A stretch of 64,000 nt of DNA from the NCBI RefSeq assembly GCF_963663645.1, contig NZ_OY760503.1:1741501-1805500 (forward strand). Direction: 5' to 3'. Below are positions 35,764-44,659 of the stretch, piece after piece. Every line of letters begins with the position of its first letter. Positions within the stretch are counted from its first letter, which is position 1. The notes beneath the pieces were generated by a model that was given only the letters and a program-made list of their open reading frames with translations, was not told where the DNA came from and searched no databases. Source of the DNA: an uncultured Trichococcus sp. GTDB taxonomy: Bacteria > Bacillota > Bacilli > Lactobacillales > Aerococcaceae. Position numbers and translations under genes: made by a program.

Positions 35764-35792
35764 TTTACAATTTATACCTACCGGGGTATTAT
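35764..35792 (+). promoter_or_regulatory. Promoter with CsoR/CstR-like operator in the spacer
   Basis: TTTACA (35764) and TATTAT (35787) have a 17-bp spacer. ATACCTACCGGGGTAT (35774-35789) lies within it and resembles ATACCC-GGGTAT sites of CstR/CsoR persulfide- or copper-sensing repressors. The downstream sulfur-transfer gene favours CstR. Confidence 0.65.
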
Positions 35793-35844
35793 TATCAGCA
35801 GATAACCGAAACCAAAAAACTTTGTGAAATGAGGATTATATAGA

Positions 35845-38367
35845 ATGAAACGTAAAATTGTGATCATCGGCGGCGTAGCCGGCGGAGCGACTGCAGCGGC
35901 ACGCTTGAGAAGATTGAACGAAGAGGACGAAATCGTCATCTTCGAAAAGGGCGAATACATCTCCTTCGCGAACTGCGGCTTGCCTTACCACATCGGCGGC
36001 ACGATCCAAGAGCGCGATAACCTGTTGTTGGAGACTGTCGGCGGCATGGCGAAGAAATTCAACATCGGCATCAAGAACTTCAGCGAAGTCGTGAAGGTCA
36101 ACCCGGCTAAGAAGACAATCACAGTGAAACACGTAAAAACCGGTGCTACAACCGAGGAAAGCTATGACAAGCTGATCATCTCGACTGGCGCAAGACCCAT
36201 CAAACCGGCCATCACCGGCATCGAGGACGCGCAGAACGTCTTCACTTTGCGCAACATTCCGGATATGGACAAGATCAAAGCCTACATCACGGAACACCAA
36301 GTGAAACGCGCGACCGTCATCGGCGGCGGCTTCATCGGTCTGGAAATGATGGAAAACCTATGGGAATTGGGCATCCACGTATCCTTGGTCGAAATGAGCG
36401 ATCAGGTCATGGCACCGATTGACTTCGAAATGGCGCAAGGCGTGCATGCTCATATCGATATGCATAACGTGCAATTGATCCTTTCCGACGGCGTCAAAGC
36501 CTTCGAAGAAAACGGCTCGAAAGTCCGCCTGAACAGCGGCAAAGTTTTGGATACGGACATGACGATCCTTTCGATCGGTGTGACGCCGGAAAATGAATTG
36601 GCAGTCGATACCGGTCTGAAGACAGGCGTACGCGGTTCGATCGTCGTGAACGACCAACTGCAGACATCCGATCCGGATATCTTCGCGGTAGGCGACGTCA
36701 TTGAAGTTACCGACTTCGTCAACGGCAGCCCGACAGTCGTTCCGTTGGCTTGGCCAGCGAACCGTCAAGGCCGCTTGGTGGCTGACCACCTGAACGGCAT
36801 GGATGTCCGCTACAAAGGCACAATGGGAACTTCCGTCGCGAAAGTCTTCGAATTGACGGTGGCGGCAGCTGGAAACAGCGAGAAAACCTTGAAACGTTGC
36901 GGCACCGACTATAAAGTGGTCCACATTCATCCGAACTCCCATGCCGGTTATTACCCAGGGGCTTCGCCGTTGGACATCAAGTTGTTGTTCGGCTTGGACG
37001 GCAAAATCTTGGGTGTGCAGGCAGTCGGAATGGAAGGCGTCGAAAAACGCGTCGATGTCATCGCAACAGCCATGAAATTGGGCGCGACCGTCTACGATTT
37101 GCCGGATTTGGAATTGGCATACGCACCACCGTATTCATCCGCAAAAGATCCAGCCAACATCGCAGGTTACGCAGCTTCCAACTTGTTGGAAGGCAAAGTC
37201 GATTCGTTCCAGTGGCATGAAGTCGACGGCCTGATCGCAAGCGGCGCGTTCTTCCTGGACGTCCGCGAAGACTTCGAATTGGCGACCGGCGTATTGGGCG
37301 ATGCCTACACGATTCCGTTGGGCGACATCCGTGCGCGCATGAGCGAATTGCCGAAAGACAAAACGATCCATGTGTTCTGCCAAGTCGGCCACCGCGGCTA
37401 CAACGCAGCCCGCATCCTGATGCAGAACGGCTTCACCGTCAAGAACCTGGACGGCGGCTACAAAACTTACAAACAAGCAAATACAACTTTGAACTATAAA
37501 GAGGAAGCGCCGGAAGAGGCCGTGCATGTGGAACCGACACACGCGAAGCCAGCCCAACCGGTCGGCAACACGATCCAAGTCGATGCCTGCGGACTGCAGT
37601 GCCCGGGTCCGATCCTGAAAGTGAAGGAGAACATGGACAAGATGGTTGACGGTCAGGAACTGATCATCGAAGCATCCGACTTCGGCTTCCTGGCGGATAT
37701 CGCTGCCTGGACGAAGAACACCGGCAACACGCTGCTTTCGAAAGAAATCGACGGCAAAATCGTCCGTGCCCATATCTCCAAAGGCAAAGCTGGCGCAGCG
37801 GCTCCAGCAGCACCAGCAGCACCAGCTGCACCAGCCGGCTTCAACGCTGCGGCAATGGCAGCCCAAGCGGCGCAAGCACCGGTCCTGCAGGAAACCAAAG
37901 ACGGCGCCACGATGGTTGTCTTCAGCGGGGACTTGGACAAAGCCTTGGCTTCCTTCATCATCGCCAACGGAGCGGCGGCTTACGGCAAGCCAGTGACGAT
38001 GTTCTTTACCTTCTGGGGCTTGAACGTCATCAAGCGTCCGAAAAAAGTCAACGTGGCGAAACGCGGCATGGAAAGAATGTTCGACATCATGCTGCCGAAC
38101 CACGCAGGCCAACTGCCGATCTCGAAAATGAACATGAGCGGCGTCGGATCGAAAATGATCCAAGCTGTCATGAAACAAAAGAACGTCGACAGCCTACCGG
38201 AAATGATCGCCCAAGCACAAAAAATGGGCGTTAAGATGGTAGCCTGCACCATGTCCATGGACATCATGGGCATCAAAGAAGAGGAAATCATCGAAGGCGT
38301 GGACTTCGGCGGTGTAGCAGCCTACATCGGCGACACGATGGATGCCAACTTGAACCTGTTCATCTAA
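35845..38367 (+). CDS. CoA-disulfide reductase / rhodanese / TusA / DsrE2 fusion protein
   Basis: The 840-residue cytoplasmic fusion has four parts. Residues 1-450 are an FAD/NAD(P) disulfide reductase with GGVAGGATAAARLRR and the CoA-disulfide reductase active-site segment SFANCGLPYHIGG (Cys about 43). Residues about 455-550 are a rhodanese domain with CQVGHRG. Residues about 580-650 are TusA-like with CGLQCPGPILKVKE. After an Ala/Pro-rich linker (about 655-690), residues 700-840 are a DsrE2 domain with ACTMSMDIMGI. Together they would reduce CoA or other persulfides and relay sulfane sulfur between cysteines, protecting against reactive sulfur. It is monocistronic with its own promoter and terminator. 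Confidence 0.93.
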   Translation: MKRKIVIIGGVAGGATAAARLRRLNEEDEIVIFEKGEYISFANCGLPYHIGGTIQERDNLLLETVGGMAKKFNIGIKNFSEVVKVNPAKKTITVKHVKTGATTEESYDKLIISTGARPIKPAITGIEDAQNVFTLRNIPDMDKIKAYITEHQVKRATVIGGGFIGLEMMENLWELGIHVSLVEMSDQVMAPIDFEMAQGVHAHIDMHNVQLILSDGVKAFEENGSKVRLNSGKVLDTDMTILSIGVTPENELAVDTGLKTGVRGSIVVNDQLQTSDPDIFAVGDVIEVTDFVNGSPTVVPLAWPANRQGRLVADHLNGMDVRYKGTMGTSVAKVFELTVAAAGNSEKTLKRCGTDYKVVHIHPNSHAGYYPGASPLDIKLLFGLDGKILGVQAVGMEGVEKRVDVIATAMKLGATVYDLPDLELAYAPPYSSAKDPANIAGYAASNLLEGKVDSFQWHEVDGLIASGAFFLDVREDFELATGVLGDAYTIPLGDIRARMSELPKDKTIHVFCQVGHRGYNAARILMQNGFTVKNLDGGYKTYKQANTTLNYKEEAPEEAVHVEPTHAKPAQPVGNTIQVDACGLQCPGPILKVKENMDKMVDGQELIIEASDFGFLADIAAWTKNTGNTLLSKEIDGKIVRAHISKGKAGAAAPAAPAAPAAPAGFNAAAMAAQAAQAPVLQETKDGATMVVFSGDLDKALASFIIANGAAAYGKPVTMFFTFWGLNVIKRPKKVNVAKRGMERMFDIMLPNHAGQLPISKMNMSGVGSKMIQAVMKQKNVDSLPEMIAQAQKMGVKMVACTMSMDIMGIKEEEIIEGVDFGGVAAYIGDTMDANLNLFI

Positions 38368-38379
38368 ATCAATACAAAT

Positions 38380-38412
38380 AAGGCTCCCGCCGCGGCGGGA
38401 GCCTTTTCTTTG
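38380..38412 (+). terminator. Terminator of the sulfur-transfer fusion gene
   Basis: GGCTCCCGCC GC GGCGGGAGCC followed by TTTTCTTT. Confidence 0.92.
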
Positions 38413-38424
38413 GGTTTTTGACTC

Positions 38425-39110
38425 TTTTGTCGGGCGCCAGCCCAGGACGGTAACCCGAATACCCGAGAGTTCACCAATCTGTCGACTGAACGCATACCGA
38501 AAACCACCAAACACCAGACAAAACGCTCCTCTGTCGGGCGTTAGCCCAGGAAGGTATCCGGAACACCCGAGAGCACGTCAATCTGTCGACTGAACGGATA
38601 CCGAAAACCACAAAACACCCGACAGAACGCTCATCTGTGGGGCAACAGCCCAGGACGGTAACCCGAACACCCGAGAGAATGCCGATCTGTCGACTGAACG
38701 GATACCGAAAACCGCAAAACACCAGACAAAACGCTTATCTGTCGGGCGACAGCCTAGGATGGTAACCGGAACACCCGAGAGAATGCCGATCTGTCGACTG
38801 AAAAAATACCGAAAACCGCAAAACACCCGACAGAACACTCTTCTGTCGGGTGACAGCCCAGGACGGTAACCCGAACACCCGAGAGCCCACCAATCTGTCG
38901 ACTGAACGCATACCGAAAACCGCAAAACAGCCGACAGATTGCTCATCTGTCGGGCGTCAGCCCAGGACGGTAATCTGAACAGCCGAGAGAACGCCGATTT
39001 GTCTATTGAACGAATGCCGAAAACCGCAAAACACCCGAGAATGAATGCTCTTCTGTCGGGCGAACGCCCAGGACGGTATCCGGAACAGCCGACAAAAGGC
39101 AAGGCTGTCG
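38425..39110. repeat. Repeat family C array, 7 units of about 104 bp
   Basis: CTGTCGGGCG...AGCCCAGGACGGTA recurs every 103-106 bp from 38427 to 39053. Each unit also holds a family A-like CTGTCGACTGAACGnATACCG and a CACCCGACAGAACGCTC arm complementary to the unit start. No gene is seen. Confidence 0.92.
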
Positions 39111-39169
39111 GCTGAAGATGCTGGCACGACCGGATTTCCCGCAGACAAGCTGGTTCAACTGAATCAACC

Positions 39170-40369
39170 TTACAGGCTGCTCACTTCCCATGGATAGGGG
39201 CTTGTTTTGCTGTAGAGACCTGACTGCAGGGCATCTTCATCGACCAAGCATAAATCCAACGCGGCTTCGATGCCGGATTGGTGCATGTCGATGCCGATGA
39301 AGACGATCTCTGTGAAGCGATCCCCATACACAGGATGCCATCTTTCTTTTATTTCCGGATCTTCTGAGAATACCTGCATGCGCTCGGCTTTCGGCAATGT
39401 CGCCAACCAATAAGTCAATGGGGAAATGTCGACGTGATTGCCCGCCGTTTCCATCAAGGAAGAGAAATCGCTATGCTGCGCAAACCAGACAAAGCCTTTC
39501 GAGCGGACAACCGAGGCAGGGAAATGCTTTTCAAGGAAGGTGTTGAAGCGTCCCGCATCCATTGGCAGGTTGTTTCGATAGACAAAGGATGAAATGCCGT
39601 ATTCTTCCGTTTCCGGGACATGATCCTGATAGCCCAGTTCCAACTCCTTAATCCAGCCCGCTGCGTAACTCATCTGCTCTAAATCAAAAAGGTTTGTGTT
39701 CAGTATTTCAGTCAATGCAATCTCAGATCTGATTGAGCGGATGATTTTAGCTTCCCTTTGAAGCGAATGGACCAATGTTTCAATTTTTTCGGCTTGCCAT
39801 TCCTCCAGCAAATCGCATTTGTTCAGAATCAAGACATTGCAGAATTCAATCTGGTCAATCAACAGATCGCGGATGTCGCGGTTCTCCTCATCAACGCTTT
39901 CCTTCTGCCGATCAACAATCGGCTGACCGGAGCCAAAGTCATCCCAGATTCTTTTAGCATCCACGACGGTCACCATCGTGTCCAAGTGGACCTGAGCGGT
40001 CAGATCGATCCCCAAAGGATTTTCCGGCAGCGTCAGCGATTGGGCAATCGGGATGGGTTCACTGATTCCTGATGCCTCAATCACAATGTAGTCAATATCC
40101 GGGAGCTGCGCCAGGGAATCCAGCGCAACGATCAAATCTTCCCTCAATGTACAGCAAATGCAGCCATTGGCGATCGAAATCAATTTTTCTTCTGTCCGTT
40201 TGAACCCGCCTTGATTGATCAGCGCTTCATCCACATTGACGCTCCCCATATCATTCACAATGACCGCAATTTTCAAGCCATGATCGCCATGGAGAATGTG
40301 ATTCAATAAGGTGGTTTTTCCTGAGCCTAGATAACCGGTTAATACCGTAATGGGAATCGATTGTTTCAT
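39170..40369 (-). CDS. CobW/COG0523 GTPase, probable zinc metallochaperone
   Basis: The protein of about 399 residues has a G1 loop GYLGSGKTTLLNHIL (about residue 11), the metal-binding GCICCTLREDL motif (about residue 70), VIEASGISEP and the NKCDL G4 motif (about residue 190), plus a C-terminal CobW domain. The ATG at 40369 follows AGAGGAAG. Upstream in-frame codons would reach into the zur tail region and are unlikely. It lies just after zur on the same strand and near the zinc uptake operon, so it is likely a zinc-limitation chaperone (ZagA/YciC type) rather than a cobalamin protein. Confidence 0.9.
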   Translation of the reverse strand: MKQSIPITVLTGYLGSGKTTLLNHILHGDHGLKIAVIVNDMGSVNVDEALINQGGFKRTEEKLISIANGCICCTLREDLIVALDSLAQLPDIDYIVIEASGISEPIPIAQSLTLPENPLGIDLTAQVHLDTMVTVVDAKRIWDDFGSGQPIVDRQKESVDEENRDIRDLLIDQIEFCNVLILNKCDLLEEWQAEKIETLVHSLQREAKIIRSIRSEIALTEILNTNLFDLEQMSYAAGWIKELELGYQDHVPETEEYGISSFVYRNNLPMDAGRFNTFLEKHFPASVVRSKGFVWFAQHSDFSSLMETAGNHVDISPLTYWLATLPKAERMQVFSEDPEIKERWHPVYGDRFTEIVFIGIDMHQSGIEAALDLCLVDEDALQSGLYSKTSPYPWEVSSL

Positions 40370-40449
40370 CTGAACTATTCTTCCTCTCTTAAGACACCTG
40401 TATTCTATTCTGATACATCCGCTAAGCCTGCGTTTGACAGCTAGGGTCC

Positions 40450-40884
40450 TTACCCGGCCAGCCGGCATTGCGGGCACAAGCCATAAATTTCAAATTTCTG
40501 GCTGAGGACCCGGTAAGCATGTTCCTCTTTTTCTTTATTCAGAAACTGTCCAAACAATTCGCTCGAAAGATACATGATTTTCCTGCAGTTGGTGCAGATG
40601 AACATCACCGAATCCTTTTCGGTCGTTTCCTTCCGGTAAAAAAACGATTCCCCGCAATATTCGGTTTTGCCGATGATGCCGAAAGTGCAGAGCAGATACA
40701 GATTGTCATAGACATTCCCGAAGCTGGCCTGTTTTCCTGCCAAATGCGTGATGTAGTTTCGGACTTCTTTGGCCGAGAGCATCGTCCGACTGTTTTCCAA
40801 AAACATTCGGATCAGCGCCTTTCTTTGGGAAGTGGGTTTGTACCCATTTTTTGTCAGTTTTGATAAGCAAACATTGAATTCCAT
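40450..40884 (-). CDS. zur: Fur-family zinc repressor Zur
   Basis: The 144-residue Fur-family protein has a winged-helix N-terminal half (GYKPTSQRKALIRMFLENS, then GNVYDNLYLL) and two Cys pairs for structural zinc (CTNC about residue 98, CPQC about 137). A palindromic Zur box lies just upstream of its start and another upstream of the divergent rpsN gene. The neighbours are zinc-free ribosomal paralogues, a zinc ABC transporter and a COG0523 GTPase, so Zur is favoured over Fur or PerR. AGGAGGAAG precedes the ATG. Confidence 0.88.
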   Translation of the reverse strand: MEFNVCLSKLTKNGYKPTSQRKALIRMFLENSRTMLSAKEVRNYITHLAGKQASFGNVYDNLYLLCTFGIIGKTEYCGESFFYRKETTEKDSVMFICTNCRKIMYLSSELFGQFLNKEKEEHAYRVLSQKFEIYGLCPQCRLAG

Positions 40885-40917
40885 GCTTCCTCCTGTTGTT
40901 GATGCCGCTATAGTTAC

Positions 40918-40938
40918 AAAACGTAATAATTACGATTT
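40918..40938. promoter_or_regulatory. Zur box 1
   Basis: CGTAATAATTACG is a perfect palindrome with A/T flanks and matches the TCGTAATnATTACGA Zur consensus of Bacilli. It is placed to control zur and cobW. A further half-site follows (AAATCGTATC). Confidence 0.85.
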
Positions 40939-41053
40939 AAATCGTATCTGTAATTTTTTCTGTTGTCAAGCTTTTCTTAGGGTCGGATTGTAACCCTGTC
41001 ACGAGGCTGTCGTGAAGGACGATCATATGAATGGAATTTCAGATTTATTTAGA

Positions 41054-41110
41054 TTGACAATCCATTTACAGTATGATAAATTTCGTTTATAAATCGTAAT
41101 TGTTACGTTT
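41054..41110 (+). promoter_or_regulatory. rpsN promoter with Zur box 2
   Basis: TTGACA (41054) and TAAATT (41077) with a 17-bp spacer and TG extension. AAATCGTAATTGTTACGTTT (41091-41110) overlaps the expected start of transcription, so bound Zur would block the zinc operon. Confidence 0.85.
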
Positions 41111-41164
41111 TACATCGAAACGGATCGTGAAACGGATTGTTCTGAGCATAGAGAGGAAGATTAT

Positions 41165-41434
41165 ATGGCGAAAAAATCAAAAATTGCAAAAGCCCGCAAA
41201 CAGCGGGAAGCGATAGAGGCATATGCAGCGGTGCGCATGGAACTGAAAGCCGCCGGAGATTATCAGGCGTTGGCGAAATTGCCGAAGGATTCGAATCCGA
41301 ACCGCTACAAAAACCGCGATCTGATCGACGGCAGACCGAGAGCCTATATGCGCAAATTCGGCATGTCGCGGATCAGCTTCAGACAGCTCGCGCACCAGGG
41401 CTTGATCCCCGGGGTGCAAAAAGCCAGCTGGTGA
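41165..41434 (+). CDS. rpsN: Ribosomal protein S14, zinc-independent paralogue
   Basis: The 89-residue S14 ([20 protein letters not shown] ... [16 protein letters not shown]) is the long form and lacks the CxxC pairs of the 61-residue zinc-binding S14. It replaces that form in 30S subunits when zinc is scarce. GAGAGGAAG precedes the ATG. It is the first gene of a Zur-controlled block with rpmG and the zinc ABC transporter, which agrees with the known zinc-sparing response. Confidence 0.95.
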   Translation: MAKKSKIAKARKQREAIEAYAAVRMELKAAGDYQALAKLPKDSNPNRYKNRDLIDGRPRAYMRKFGMSRISFRQLAHQGLIPGVQKASW

Positions 41435-41523
41435 GCCTGAACCCACAAAGGCCCGGGCATTCCGGGCAGCCTTAGCTAAGGCAAAGCTGACAAAAAAACT
41501 TCAGAAAGAAAGGAATGCACACC

Positions 41524-41673
41524 ATGAGACTGAACATCATTTTGGAATGCGTCGAGACAGGGGAACGCCTGTATTTGACCAGCAAAAACAAACGCAACAA
41601 TCCTGACCGTCTGGAAATGAAAAAGTATTCACCGAAGCTGCGCAGACGCGCAACTTTCCGCGAAGTGAAGTAA
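41524..41673 (+). CDS. rpmG: Ribosomal protein L33, zinc-independent paralogue
   Basis: This 49-residue gene reads [20 protein letters not shown] ... [17 protein letters not shown] and matches L33. It has a single Cys and no CxxC pairs, so it is the zinc-free form that substitutes for the zinc-binding one in zinc limitation. GAAAGGAA precedes the ATG. It is 89 nt after rpsN, in the same Zur-controlled transcript, and followed by a partial terminator. Confidence 0.93.
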   Translation: MRLNIILECVETGERLYLTSKNKRNNPDRLEMKKYSPKLRRRATFREVK

Positions 41674-41734
41674 ACACGCCGGAAGCACGTTTTGAAAACA
41701 ATAAAAGGAACTAAAGGAAGACGCTGAAAGCACC

Positions 41735-41772
41735 AAGGAGGCTATTTCATCCGGAGATAGCCTCTTTGGTTT
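41735..41772 (+). terminator. Terminator or attenuator between rpmG and the zinc ABC genes
   Basis: GAGGCTAT and ATAGCCTC around an 11-nt loop, followed by TTTGGTTTT. Partial readthrough could set the ratio of ribosomal and transporter genes. Confidence 0.65.
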
Positions 41773-41844
41773 TGCTCGCTCCGCCCGCTCCTTACGGGAA
41801 CCACGGGGACTGCGGCGACAGCGCCAAGAGGGGAGAAACACAAA

Positions 41845-42726
41845 ATGAAAAAAACACTCAAAAAATTAGTCGGGACCGCCCTGCTGCTGAGCACCGCCTA
41901 TTTGGCCGGCTGCAGCGATACGGCGACCGAAGAGGCAACGTCAGCGTCAGAGCCGGAGAAACCGGTCGTGGCTGTGTCGATCGTGCCGGAGCGGACGTTT
42001 GTGGAAGCGGTCTGCGGCGACACGGTGGATATCGTGACGCTGATTCCGCCCGGCAGCAATCCCGGCAACTATGAACCGACCGCCCAGGAGATGGAAGCGT
42101 TCGGCGACGCCGCGCTCTACTTCTCGATCGGGGTGGCGACCGAGGAAGCCAACATCCTGCCCAACGCGGGCGATGTGAAAGTCGTCCCGCTGGCCGAGGA
42201 AGTCGCAGCCGTCTATCCGGACCGGACTTTTGAATCCGGCGGGAGGGATCCGCACATCTGGCTTTCGCCCAAGCGCGTAAAAGTGATGGTGGAGGCGATC
42301 GCCAGGGAAATGAGCGCCCTCGATCCCGACAACCAGGCACTGTACGAACAGAATGCGGCCGACTATCTGGCGCAGCTGGATGAAGTCGACCAGGAAATCA
42401 AAACGGCCCTGGAAGGCGTCGTAAGCAAGCAATTCATCGTCTACCATCCGGCATTCGGCTACATCGCGGAGGACTACGGACTGACGATGCACGCGCTCGA
42501 ACAGGACGGCAAAGAAGCCACCGCCCAGCATCTGCAGGAGATGGTCGACCTGGCGAAAGCGGAAGGCATCAAGGTCATCTTCTATCAGGAAGAAATGGAC
42601 AGCAGCCAGGCCGAAGCCTTCGCCGAAGAGATCGGCGGGAAAACGATCCAGCTGGCGCCGTTAGCGCCGGACTACATCGCGAATCTGCAGAACATGGCAG
42701 CGACCATGGCGGAGGCTATGCAATGA
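41845..42726 (+). CDS. Zinc ABC transporter substrate-binding lipoprotein (ZnuA/AdcA-like)
   Basis: The 293-residue lipoprotein has lipobox LAGC (Cys about 23) and the cluster A-I binding-protein fold: VVAVSIVPERTFVEAVCGD, then PPGSNPGNYEPTAQEMEAF, DPHIWLSPKRVKVM, VYHPAFGYIAEDYGL and YQEEMDSSQAEAFAEEIG. Metal ligands visible are His in DPHIW, His in YHPAF and an acidic residue near the end. The usual first His (as in PPGxSPHxYEPTP) is Asn here. The ATPase gene overlaps its stop by 4 nt. The Zur context points to zinc, although manganese binding cannot be excluded from sequence. Confidence 0.9.
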   Translation: MKKTLKKLVGTALLLSTAYLAGCSDTATEEATSASEPEKPVVAVSIVPERTFVEAVCGDTVDIVTLIPPGSNPGNYEPTAQEMEAFGDAALYFSIGVATEEANILPNAGDVKVVPLAEEVAAVYPDRTFESGGRDPHIWLSPKRVKVMVEAIAREMSALDPDNQALYEQNAADYLAQLDEVDQEIKTALEGVVSKQFIVYHPAFGYIAEDYGLTMHALEQDGKEATAQHLQEMVDLAKAEGIKVIFYQEEMDSSQAEAFAEEIGGKTIQLAPLAPDYIANLQNMAATMAEAMQ

Positions 42727-43496
42727 CGGAAACAGCCCTTCAGATCGACAACCTGTCCGTCTACTACGGGGATGAAGCCGCACTTTCCAATGTCTGTCTG
42801 AAGGTGGCGCACGGGGAAATCCTGGGCATCATCGGGCCGAACGGCGGCGGGAAGTCGACTTTGCTGAAGGCCATCCTCGGATTGATCCAACCCACAACCG
42901 GCAACGTCCGCATCTACGGCCAGGAGCCGGGCAAGAACCGGGCTGCGGTCGGCTTTGTTCCGCAATTCGGGGCGATGGACAGACGCTTCCCGATCTCCGT
43001 GTTCGAAGTCGTCCTGACCGGCAGGCTGAAACCGGGCTTATCCTTGTGCAGGAAATATTCCGAAACGGACAAAGCGATCGCCGCTGCGCAACTGGAACGC
43101 GTCGGCATCGGCCATCTGGCGAACAGGCAGATTTCCGAACTCTCGGGGGGAGAATTCCAGCGGCTGCTGATTGCCAGAGCCTTGGCTGTCGAGCCCAAAC
43201 TGCTGCTGCTGGATGAACCGACAGCCAGCGTCGATGCCAACTCGCGGAACCAGATCTATCAGCTGCTCCGGGAAGTCAACGCCGACATGACGATCATACT
43301 TGTCACCCACGACCTGATGGCGATTTCGTCCGAAGTGGGCAAGCTGGCTTGCCTGAACAAAAAATTGGTCTACCACGGCGAACCCGAGCTCAACGAAAGC
43401 GTCGTGAACGAACTCTACGGCTGCCCGGTCGACCTGATCGCGCATGGCGTTCCGCACCGGGTCCTGAAAGCGCACGAGGAGGAAAGTACAAAATGA
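42723..43496 (+). CDS. Zinc ABC transporter ATPase (ZnuC/AdcC-like)
   Basis: The 257-residue ATPase has Walker A GPNGGGKSTLLKAI (about residue 37), the signature LSGGEFQRLLIARAL (about 140), Walker B LLLLDEPTASVD and the H-loop VTHDL. It starts within the stop of the binding-protein gene (ATGA) and its own stop overlaps the permease start, so the three are one translational unit. It energises zinc uptake on the cytoplasmic face. Confidence 0.95.
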   Translation: MTETALQIDNLSVYYGDEAALSNVCLKVAHGEILGIIGPNGGGKSTLLKAILGLIQPTTGNVRIYGQEPGKNRAAVGFVPQFGAMDRRFPISVFEVVLTGRLKPGLSLCRKYSETDKAIAAAQLERVGIGHLANRQISELSGGEFQRLLIARALAVEPKLLLLDEPTASVDANSRNQIYQLLREVNADMTIILVTHDLMAISSEVGKLACLNKKLVYHGEPELNESVVNELYGCPVDLIAHGVPHRVLKAHEEESTK

Positions 43497-44341
43497 TCCA
43501 GGCATTATTCGAATATCAATTTTTACAGAACGCTTTCGCCGCCAGCCTGCTGGCGAGCATCGTCTGCGGCATCATCGGCGTCATCATCGTCGAGAAGAAG
43601 CTGGTGATGATGAGCGGCGGAATCGCCCACACGGCTTACGGCGGCGTCGGCCTCGGTTATTTCTTCGGGTTCGAACCCATCATCGGCGCCTTCCTTTTTG
43701 CCATCGCGGCAGCGCTCGGGATCGGCACCATCAAAAGGAAGGGCGGCGTGCAGGCGGACATCCTGATCGGCCTGTTCTGGTCGCTGGGCATGGCTTTCGG
43801 CATCGTCTTCATCGCACTGATGCCGGGCTATCCGCCCGATCTGAATTCCTATCTTTTCGGGAACATCCTGTCGGTGACCCAGGCGGACCTGACGCTGATG
43901 CTGCTCGTGACCGCACTTGTGCTGGCGGTCGTGGTCGCGCTCTTCAACGCCTGGAAAGCCTATCTCTTCGATGAGGAGTTCGCCTCCATCATCGGCGTCA
44001 AAACGATCTTTTTGGAATACTTGCTGCTGGTTCTGGTGGCGATGACCGTGGTCGTGCTGATCCGCGTGGCCGGCATCATTCTCGTGCTGGCGCTGCTGAC
44101 GGCGCCGGCTGCCATGGCCGCCCTGTTCTCGAAACAGCTGAAGAACCGCATGCTGTTGGCGGTGCTTTTCGGGGCCTTCTTCAGCATCAGCGGCCTGTGG
44201 GTCTCCTACGGGCTCAACATCCCATCCGGCGCCTGCATCGTCATGATCGCCGTCGCCTGCTACTTCCTGGCCTACGCTTTTCGCGCAACCGGAAGCAGGC
44301 TGAAAAGAAAAAACTTGGCTTCAAAACAACTTGTGGATTGA
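43493..44341 (+). CDS. Zinc ABC transporter permease (ZnuB/AdcB-like)
   Basis: The protein of about 282 residues has seven or eight membrane spans and belongs to the ABC-3 metal permeases. Signatures are MMSGGIAHTAYGGVGLGYFF near residue 40 and the RVAGIILVLALLTAPAAMA block near 195. I use the ATG at 43493 (GAGGAGGAAAG upstream), which overlaps the ATPase stop. The same frame is open further upstream, but that region is the ATPase gene in another frame. It is the last gene of the zinc operon and a terminator follows. Confidence 0.93.
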   Translation: MIQALFEYQFLQNAFAASLLASIVCGIIGVIIVEKKLVMMSGGIAHTAYGGVGLGYFFGFEPIIGAFLFAIAAALGIGTIKRKGGVQADILIGLFWSLGMAFGIVFIALMPGYPPDLNSYLFGNILSVTQADLTLMLLVTALVLAVVVALFNAWKAYLFDEEFASIIGVKTIFLEYLLLVLVAMTVVVLIRVAGIILVLALLTAPAAMAALFSKQLKNRMLLAVLFGAFFSISGLWVSYGLNIPSGACIVMIAVACYFLAYAFRATGSRLKRKNLASKQLVD

Positions 44342-44356
44342 CCCGTAAATAACACC

Positions 44357-44409
44357 CCCCGCGGAAGGCAGAGCGTACTTGACTGTGTGCTGGATGCGGG
44401 GCATTTTTC
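44357..44409 (+). terminator. Terminator of the zinc operon
   Basis: CCCCGC pairs with GCGGGG across a long, partly paired loop and is followed by CATTTTTCCC. Confidence 0.6.
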
Positions 44410-44461
44410 CCTTTTCAAAGGCTGACCGCTGCTGAAAAAGGGATAGGCTTAGCTTGCTCGT

Positions 44462-44486
44462 TCAAGTGAGAATGATTCTCACTTGA
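44462..44486. promoter_or_regulatory. Fur box upstream of feoAB
   Basis: Arms TCAAGTGAGAAT and ATTCTCACTTGA are perfect complements around one G. The core TGAGAATGATTCTCA fits the 7-1-7 Fur consensus (TGATAATNATTATCA). About 170 nt lie between it and feoA; that stretch has no other gene I can support. Confidence 0.8.
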
Positions 44487-44659
44487 GCGGGCCTAAATCC
44501 TAATCAGCAGGTTTTGGCACGGACAAAAGGGCATTCCATGTGAATCATATCACTAATTCTGCGCTTTCCGTGCTTCAAGCCTGCCGATCCGAAAGCGCAA
44601 AAACAGGCGCCATACTGCCGAAGTAAGGCAAACCGATAAAACCAACCAAGGAGGTCCCC

